The notes below the pieces were generated by a model. That model saw only the letters and a program-made list of their open reading frames with translations. It was not told where the DNA came from and searched no databases. A program made the position numbers and the translations under genes. This document shows, one piece after another, positions 8,656-11,842 of a DNA stretch of 11,842 nucleotides. Numbering within the stretch: position 1 is the first letter of the stretch; the number at the start of each line of letters is the position of its first letter. This DNA comes from an uncultured Clostridium sp. (GTDB taxonomy: Bacteria; Bacillota; Clostridia; Peptostreptococcales; Peptostreptococcaceae), in assembly GCA_900539645.1 (NCBI GenBank), contig UQCY01000051.1:1-11842 (forward strand), in the 5' to 3' direction.

Positions 8656-9015
8656 TTAGTCGTAAAATCTTTCTATTAGTTTTATTATTTCTTCTTTTTC
8701 AACGTTTATTGATTTCATATCCTTGATAAATTTTTCAAGAGATTCGTTCACCATCTCAGCCTTTAAAGATGCTATCACCTCTGGATTTGATGTTATTCTG
8801 CTCTGATGGTTTCCAAATGTTGTTATTAATTCCATATCGCCCATCTCCTTATATGCTTTCTGTACTGTGTTAAGATTTACTTTTAAACTTGATGCCATCT
8901 CTCTTCTTGATGGTATCTCATCTCCTGGCATTAATTCCCCTATTATTATTCTTCTTTTGATGTTTTTTATTATCTGTAAATATATAGGAGAGCTTGAGTC
9001 TATTTCGAAATACAT
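8656..9015 (-). CDS. GntR-family (YtrA-like) transcriptional repressor
   Basis: A 119-residue regulator. The start is ATG 9015, with AAAGGAG (complement of 9021-9027) five bases upstream; an in-frame extension to 9054 would run through an operator-like repeat and lacks a ribosome site. Residues about 8-75 form the GntR winged helix: SPIYLQIIKNIKRRIIIGEL, then MPGDEIPSRREMASSLKVNL and NTVQKAYKEMGDMELITT. The tail (about 80-119) is short and helical, too small for a FadR/HutC-type ligand domain, which places it in the YtrA subfamily (typically 120-130 residues). Members usually head an operon with ABC genes and repress it, as in the B. subtilis ytr operon, which is induced by some cell-wall-active antibiotics. 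Several GTGTA/TACAC repeats lie directly upstream, consistent with autoregulation. What relieves repression is unknown. Confidence 0.94.
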   Translation of the reverse strand: MYFEIDSSSPIYLQIIKNIKRRIIIGELMPGDEIPSRREMASSLKVNLNTVQKAYKEMGDMELITTFGNHQSRITSNPEVIASLKAEMVNESLEKFIKDMKSINVEKEEIIKLIERFYD

Positions 9016-9032
9016 AAATTCTCCTTTCCGAT

Positions 9033-9054
9033 GTGTACTATTTGTATGGTACAC
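9033..9054. promoter_or_regulatory. Operator-like inverted repeat O1 between promoter and GntR start
   Basis: GTGTAC (9033-9038) and GTACAC (9049-9054) form an inverted repeat with a 10-bp spacer, six bases upstream of the Shine-Dalgarno of the GntR gene. The same half-site recurs three more times upstream, so it is probably the binding site of the GntR-family protein. Its place inside the leader suggests a block to elongation or translation rather than to polymerase binding. Confidence 0.65.
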
Positions 9055-9089
9055 TTCTTGTAAAAAATTTTTCCTCTTTGGGTTAGCGT

Positions 9090-9117
9090 ATTATCTGTGT
9101 AGTACACACTAGGTAAA
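9090..9117 (-). promoter_or_regulatory. Proximal candidate promoter with operator O2 filling the spacer
   Basis: On the minus strand TTTACC (complement of 9112-9117) and GATAAT (complement of 9090-9095) are 16 bp apart. The spacer is occupied by the 13-bp near-perfect palindrome TGTGTAGTACACA (9096-9108), an ideal place for steric repression by the GntR-type protein. The hexamers themselves are imperfect, so the promoter assignment is tentative; the palindrome is certain. Confidence 0.55.
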
Positions 9118-9199
9118 AATAATTGATAGAAGTACGGCAGCTCCTATCACGATTGTGTGGTGAGATTTTAATTATTTTTATCCCGATGTACTACACAGA
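9094..9199. repeat. Nested inverted repeats carrying two operator copies (possible leader RNA structure)
   Basis: The 13-mer TCTGTGTAGTACA (9094-9106) is exactly complementary to TGTACTACACAGA (9187-9199). Inside it an 11-mer TAAAAATAATT (9114-9124) is complementary to AATTATTTTTA (9170-9180). Inside that, GATAGAAG (9125-9132) faces CTCCTATC (9141-9148) around an 8-nt loop. The inner hairpin contains a G-U pair if read as minus-strand RNA but an A-C clash on the plus strand, which favours a minus-strand leader RNA. The minus strand of the 3' part of the inner loop is CACCACACAATCG-like and unpaired. I match it to no known riboswitch. Confidence 0.5.
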
Positions 9200-9206
9200 C
9201 AGTACA
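9187..9206. promoter_or_regulatory. Operator-like inverted repeat O3
   Basis: TGTACT (9187-9192) and AGTACA (9201-9206) form an inverted repeat with an 8-bp spacer that contains a further TACACA half-site. It shares the core of O1 and O2 and lies downstream of the distal promoter, inside its early transcribed region. Confidence 0.55.
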
Positions 9207-9237
9207 CTTTTTTGAAAATACTTTTGCTATTAACTGT

Positions 9238-9267
9238 ATTATAATGGTAGTACACCTAATCTGTAAA
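9238..9267 (-). promoter_or_regulatory. Distal candidate promoter of the GntR-ABC operon, with half-site O4 in the spacer
   Basis: On the minus strand TTTACA (complement of 9262-9267) and a consensus TATAAT (complement of 9238-9243) are 18 bp apart, and the spacer contains GTGTACTAC (complement of 9247-9255). This is the best -10 upstream of the operon. A transcript from here would have a leader of about 215 nt containing the nested inverted repeats and O1-O3. Confidence 0.6.
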
Positions 9268-9284
9268 GTAACAATTTTGTTACT
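9267..9284. promoter_or_regulatory. Palindrome directly upstream of the distal promoter
   Basis: AGTAACAA (9267-9274) and TTGTTACT (9277-9284) form an 8-bp perfect inverted repeat separated by TT, starting at the -35 edge. CTGTA (9261-9265) and TACAG (9290-9294) extend it loosely. It differs in sequence from the GTGTA/TACAC elements, so it may be the site of a second regulator. The rest of the gene-free stretch (9295-9422) shows nothing I can name. Confidence 0.4.
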
Positions 9285-9422
9285 ATTGCTACAGACCTTA
9301 ACATATCTTCACAAAAGTTATTATATAAACATTGGAATTTCAATACTTTTCTTAATTACCTCTACAAATCTTATTAAAACTTTTTAAACTGTTTTTTCGA
9401 AATATGTAGGAAAAATGTCGGA

Positions 9423-9454
9423 AAAAAGGCTGCTTTTAATTAGACAGTCTTTTT
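9423..9454. terminator. Hairpin terminator overlapping the 3' end of the scaffold gene
   Basis: AAAAAGGCTG (9423-9432) pairs with CAGTCTTTTT (9445-9454) around a 12-nt loop, with T-rich flanks on both strands. The stop codon of the DUF4355-type gene (9436-9438) falls in the loop, so the last codons encode half of the stem. On the minus transcript one stem position is an A-C mismatch; on plus it is a G-U wobble. Confidence 0.65.
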
Positions 9455-10050
9455 CTATTTTCGGCTATTTTTCTCTGTCTTTCTGTTCTGTCTTTAATAT
9501 TTAAAATATCCTCTTTTGTAAGAGTTTTGTTTCCTGGACCTTTCTTAGGTGGATTTCCTTTAAGTTTTTCATTTACAGCCTTTTCAACTGCCTTATCAAA
9601 CATCTCAGCAAAGCCTTCTACATTCTTCTTAGTAGTATCAGCTTCTTTAGTTACTAGCATGCTTAGTAATTCGTCTGATATGTCTATATTTCTTTCTTTA
9701 AGGATTCCCCTTGCAGTTTTGCTCATTTCAGAGATAGTGTTAGCATTTCTTAATTCTTCAAGTTCTTTTTTTAGCTGATTTCTTTCATACTCTACTTTTT
9801 CTTGAGCGGTCATATCAGCTAATTTTTTCGCCTCATCCATCTCTTTTTCTTTCTGCTTAGTCCATTTTTCAAATTTCTTGTTGATGATCTCATTGACTTC
9901 ATCATCAGTGTATTTCTTTTCATTCTGTTTTTTATCATCAGAATTATTGTTTTCAGTTTCTTTCTGTTCTGAATTGTCAGTTGGAGCATTGTCTCCACTA
10001 TTATCATCAGCTAGTAACTGAAGTTTCATTTTTAATGATGTATCTTTCAT
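9436..10050 (-). CDS. Phage capsid scaffolding-type protein (DUF4355 family), prophage remnant
   Basis: A 204-residue, highly charged, mostly helical protein. Residues 1-45 are an acidic Asn/Asp/Glu-rich disordered segment. KYTDDEVNEIINKKFEKW (46-63) opens a long coiled-coil-like region to about 110, including MTAQEKVEYERNQLKKELEE (80-99). A second helical part covers 110-160 and a basic tail ends the protein. This arrangement is characteristic of the DUF4355 / phage minor structural GP20-like proteins found just upstream of the major capsid gene in siphophages of Firmicutes, where they act as assembly scaffolds (family knowledge). ATG 10050 is preceded by AGGAGG (complement of 10057-10062) six bases away. 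Here no capsid gene follows: a terminator and the GntR operon control region come next, so it is an orphan and probably a relic. Confidence 0.82.
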   Translation of the reverse strand: MKDTSLKMKLQLLADDNSGDNAPTDNSEQKETENNNSDDKKQNEKKYTDDEVNEIINKKFEKWTKQKEKEMDEAKKLADMTAQEKVEYERNQLKKELEELRNANTISEMSKTARGILKERNIDISDELLSMLVTKEADTTKKNVEGFAEMFDKAVEKAVNEKLKGNPPKKGPGNKTLTKEDILNIKDRTERQRKIAENRKRLSN

Positions 10051-10143
10051 TTATTTCCTCCTGTTTTTAAGTTGTCAGCCAACTATATTCCATAAAGTTT
10101 ATAGTCTTTAATGCTTGGACTATCTAAAAAAGAGCATAAAAAA

Positions 10144-10164
10144 AGCAACCTTTTTCAGATTGCT
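10144..10164 (-). terminator. Rho-independent terminator at the end of the YjcQ-family gene
   Basis: On the minus strand AGCAATC pairs with GGTTGCT (one G-U) around TGAAAAA and is followed by eight consecutive T (complement of 10136-10143, one A/T interruption beyond). The stop codon of the YjcQ-family gene (10163-10165) overlaps the first stem arm. It would isolate the scaffold gene from upstream transcription. Confidence 0.85.
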
Positions 10165-10516
10165 AAAACTTACCTATTAATGCACTTAATGCTATTTCAA
10201 ATCCACTGCCTAACATTTCTTTTACTTTAGCCATTGTGCTATTGTTTGTAATATATTCTCTTCCTTTTTTAGTTATGGAAAAATTACCAATCTCAAGTAT
10301 TCCCTCCATATCTTTAGCTTCTACATACTTAATACCAGAAACTAAACCATCATCTATCATTTCTTTTAAGACAATAATCCAATATTCTCTGGTGATGTCA
10401 AATAACTTACATCTCCAAGCAACTTCTTCTAGTGATGTTTTATGTCCTGCTTTCAAACTTGAATATAAATAAGATAGTATTTTATATATTATAACTTCCA
10501 TATCATCTTTAGCCAT
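10163..10516 (-). CDS. YjcQ-family phage-associated winged-helix protein
   Basis: A 117-residue protein. I place the start at ATG 10516, since AGGTGG overlaps the end of the previous gene eight bases upstream; the GTG at 10528 lies inside that ribosome site. The sequence resembles the YjcQ family: an N-terminal helix VIIYKILSYLYSSLKAG, a middle helix pair ending REYWIIVLKEMIDDGLVSG, a beta-wing GNFSITKKGREYI, and a hydrophobic C-terminal segment (about 93-117). The first part looks like a winged helix (pattern recognition, not a database result). YjcQ-like genes occur mainly in prophages and phage-like elements, often near head genes; molecular role unknown. It shares a transcript with the small gene upstream and ends in its own terminator. 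Confidence 0.75.
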   Translation of the reverse strand: MAKDDMEVIIYKILSYLYSSLKAGHKTSLEEVAWRCKLFDITREYWIIVLKEMIDDGLVSGIKYVEAKDMEGILEIGNFSITKKGREYITNNSTMAKVKEMLGSGFEIALSALIGKF

Positions 10517-10528
10517 AATATCACCCAC

Positions 10529-10762
10529 CTAATACCAAGCAACCATACCCTTGTCTTTAAACTCACCAGTTTCTTTATCTTTTATACCATTTAACATATG
10601 ACCATACCAACAAAACGCATTATTTTTAGGTTTATCATGTCTTATAACTTCTTCTTTAACACAATCAAAAATAAATACCCCTTTGTCTTCTTTATCTCCA
10701 TTTGGATAATACTCATAGTGTAGTACATTTCCATTTCTTTCTATCAGCTTAAACTTAACCAT
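10529..10762 (-). CDS. Small protein of unknown function, probably phage-derived
   Basis: A 77-residue protein starting at ATG 10762 with AGAAGGG about 12 bases upstream. It is polar and beta-rich, with the segments FKLIERNGNVLHYEYYPNGD, KGVFIFDCVKEEVI and AFCWYGHMLNGIKD, and ends in GMVAWY. I see no membrane segment or catalytic motif. It lies one base downstream of the chimeric ATPase gene stop and its own stop lies within the ribosome site of the YjcQ-family gene, as expected of compact phage operons. Base composition is AT-rich like the genes to its left. Probably a hitch-hiking phage accessory gene; I do not recognise a family by name. Confidence 0.75.
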   Translation of the reverse strand: MVKFKLIERNGNVLHYEYYPNGDKEDKGVFIFDCVKEEVIRHDKPKNNAFCWYGHMLNGIKDKETGEFKDKGMVAWY

Positions 10763-10763
10763 A

Positions 10764-11276
10764 TTACTTACGACCCTTCTCTTTTAAAAATTCACTTACT
10801 TCTTTTGAATAATTATACCATATTTCAGTCTTTTCATGTGCTTCATTATATGACATTTTTTCTTTATTCATATAATCATATTCCATTCCATCCGCCAGAA
10901 TCTGCTTCTGCTGAATTTTCTTGATCTCATATAAGATGTCTTCGCTTTTGATGAATCTGCTGTTTTCAGGAATCTTTCTGATGGTATTGCCAAACTCATC
11001 CTCTCCGTAGCTAAAACAACATTCTGCCGAAAATTTACCACAATAATCTACAATTCCGAAAGAATTACTGGTAGCATATTCTCTGCCCTTTACCATGAGC
11101 TTGTTTGCCATGATATTTAATATCGTCGATTTCCCCGATCCATTATTGCCGTACAGCACCGTGATCGGAGAAAATACAAAAGGCTCCATGTCTTTTCCTC
11201 GAAACACATGATAAGGATATATGTTAGGATTTTTTACTTGTTCATTACTCAACCTGAAACTGCTTAAATATATCAC
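10764..11276 (-). CDS. Chimeric/truncated AAA (ABC-like) ATPase fused in frame to an AT-rich phage-like tail
   Basis: A 170-residue frame. I choose GTG 11276 because GGAAGGAG (complement of 11283-11290) lies six bases upstream; an upstream GTG at 11294 would precede that site. Residues 1-130 match the front of a predicted AAA ATPase with ABC-like fold: MIYLSSFRLSNEQVKNPNIY, then PFVFSPITVLYGNNGSGKST with Walker A at 43-51, and an insertion containing SEDILYEIKKIQQKQ. Proteins of this type are usually about 250 residues and continue to an LLDEPE Walker B and a THSPF switch; both are absent here. From about residue 137 the composition turns AT-rich and the tail reads NEAHEKTEIWYNYSKEVSEF, ending KEKGRK, which does not look like the ATPase. 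I infer a recombination joint near 10865-10895 that preserved the frame. ATP binding may persist, hydrolysis is unlikely. The chimera call is moderate; a true short variant is possible. Confidence 0.6.
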   Translation of the reverse strand: MIYLSSFRLSNEQVKNPNIYPYHVFRGKDMEPFVFSPITVLYGNNGSGKSTILNIMANKLMVKGREYATSNSFGIVDYCGKFSAECCFSYGEDEFGNTIRKIPENSRFIKSEDILYEIKKIQQKQILADGMEYDYMNKEKMSYNEAHEKTEIWYNYSKEVSEFLKEKGRK

Positions 11277-11294
11277 TAAAAACTCCTTCCACAC

Positions 11295-11557
11295 ATGGTT
11301 TTATATTTTTCAATGCTCATGCCTGTCAATCTGGATGCTAAACATGTTTCATACTATTTTATCATAAAGTAACACATATGAACCGCATAATTTTGCCGTT
11401 CTCCCGATTATGTGATTAAGCCGAACATATACCGAGGAAAATACAGAGTTTATTTCATTCTCTCTTTCTACTGATTATTGTTTGTTTTTCATGATTCCAG
11501 TATAATAAAATACATACAAAAAATACGTATACAGCATGCAGACTTACAAGATCCAAA
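11295..11557. other. Gene-free stretch upstream of the ATPase fragment
   Basis: No open frame of note on either strand. Composition is intermediate, with more GC than the DNA left of 10860. An imperfect dyad, GAAC-GGC...GC-GGTTC on the minus strand (11380-11401), lies about 100 bp upstream of the ATPase fragment start. TAAAAT (complement of 11356-11361) is a possible -10, with only GGTTCA as a poor -35. Nothing convincing as an attachment site. Confidence 0.3.
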
Positions 11558-11599
11558 GACAGCGAGCCACCAAACCTGTAAGTTCAGTGGCTCGCTGCC
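11558..11599 (-). terminator. GC-rich hairpin, probable terminator of the right-edge gene
   Basis: GACAGCGAGCCAC (11558-11570) and GTGGCTCGCTGCC (11587-11599) pair over 13 bp around a 16-nt loop. As minus-strand RNA the one imperfect position is a G-U pair; on plus it is an A-C mismatch. It begins about 10 bp after the stop codon of the minus-strand gene at the window edge. The following tract is only TCTTTGG, so termination may be weak, and a different hairpin function is possible. Confidence 0.6.
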
Positions 11600-11609
11600 T
11601 GTTGCCTTT

Positions 11610-11840
11610 CTACATATGCTGTAATTGATTTATTATGTATTCTGTTCTCCGGATCGCCTCATCCACCTGGCGTCTTGCCGTATTGATCCGGTCCTGTACT
11701 ATACAGTCCACTACGAACCCATCAAAAAAATAATCCGCAAAAGAAAGAAAGTCGCCGGTATCCATATGCAGATCACATGCCAGATTAACATCATTCAATT
11801 CCTTACTGAAATTGCGAAGATCGTATTTTGCCTGCTCCAT
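11610..11840 (-). CDS. Unrecognised small helical protein at window edge, possibly N-terminally incomplete
   Basis: 76 residues are visible from an ATG at 11840. The ribosome site would lie outside the window, so this Met may be internal. The protein is mostly helical, with a central segment ACDLHMDTGDFLSFADYFFD, then GFVVDCIVQDRINTARRQVD and a helical tail ending NQLQHM. There is no signal peptide or catalytic motif. Codon use (CGC, CGG, GCC, CTG-type choices) and GC content differ from the AT-rich operons on the left and match the ATPase fragment region, which suggests acquisition from a more GC-rich Clostridia donor. It resembles small accessory proteins carried on integrative elements, but I cannot name a family. 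A hairpin follows the stop codon. Confidence 0.55.
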   Translation of the reverse strand: MEQAKYDLRNFSKELNDVNLACDLHMDTGDFLSFADYFFDGFVVDCIVQDRINTARRQVDEAIRRTEYIINQLQHM

Positions 11841-11842
11841 GT

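Noticed and set aside
9094..9199. A miniature transposable element (MITE) with 13-bp terminal inverted repeats
   Set aside because: No target-site duplication is visible at the ends, and the repeat arms match the regulator operators found nearby; kept only as an alternative.
9240..9454. A plus-strand small RNA from TATAAT at 9240-9245 to the hairpin at 9423-9454
   Set aside because: The only -35-like hexamer (TTGAAA, 9212-9217) is 22 bp away, and the TATAAT is better explained as the complement of the minus-strand -10; no other support.
9819..10007. A 62-codon minus-strand frame within the scaffold gene
   Set aside because: Lys/Arg/Met-rich out-of-frame reading of an AAA/GAA-rich gene.
10070..10123. 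Small hairpins AGTTG/CAACT (10070-10084) and ATAGTC/GACTAT (10101-10123) before the scaffold gene
   Set aside because: Short stems without T-tracts or link to a known element; expected by chance in such DNA.
11380..11540. Phage or ICE attachment site in the gene-free stretch
   Set aside because: No tRNA gene, integrase or matching direct repeat is visible in the window.

Overview
The window is AT-rich DNA with strong purine-rich Shine-Dalgarno sequences (AGGAGG type) and GTG/ATG starts, which fits a low-GC Firmicute. The gene families suggest a Peptostreptococcaceae/Clostridia-like anaerobe; that placement is inference. All genes except one (a MerR-type regulator) are read from the minus strand.

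Region A (1-3665): a two-gene ABC exporter of the heterodimeric multidrug type (BmrC/BmrD-like, TM287/288-like). One half (795-2531) is complete and carries the hallmarks of the degenerate ATPase site. The second half (1-811) runs off the left edge. A MerR-family regulator (2823-3665) is divergent across a 291-bp AT-rich intergenic region, the usual layout for drug-responsive control. A strong bidirectional hairpin terminator (3692-3729) closes both this gene and the convergent operon to its right.

Region B (3738-9300): a tightly packed six-gene operon. It holds a YtrA-like GntR repressor, one ABC ATPase, and then a two-gene cassette present twice: a 6-TM permease followed by a membrane-anchored extracellular protein with propeller-like beta repeats. 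The two permeases are clear paralogues. The gene junctions of the two cassettes have the same geometry (8-nt ATGARTAA overlap into each permease, 12-nt gap into each ectodomain gene). The upstream region carries at least four copies of a GTGTA/TACAC operator element, two of which lie in the spacers of two candidate promoters. It also holds a nested inverted repeat that could fold as leader RNA. I infer an autoregulated cell-envelope stress or peptide-response ABC system with two surface sensor/substrate-binding proteins. This operon is the best candidate in the window for an under-described system.

Region C (9436-10880): fragments of a prophage head module. These are a DUF4355-type capsid scaffold gene, a YjcQ-family gene and a 77-codon unknown gene, with neither major capsid nor portal gene next to them. 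Two hairpin terminators overlap the ends of these genes.

Region D (about 10870-11842): visibly more GC-rich DNA, probably from a different donor. It begins with the front part of an AAA/ABC-like ATPase (Walker A intact, Walker B missing) that runs in frame into an AT-rich tail, apparently the 3' end of the lost upstream phage gene. A 315-bp gene-free stretch with a strong hairpin follows, then an unrecognised small gene at the right edge. The right third therefore looks like a composite scar of a prophage remnant joined to another mobile island.
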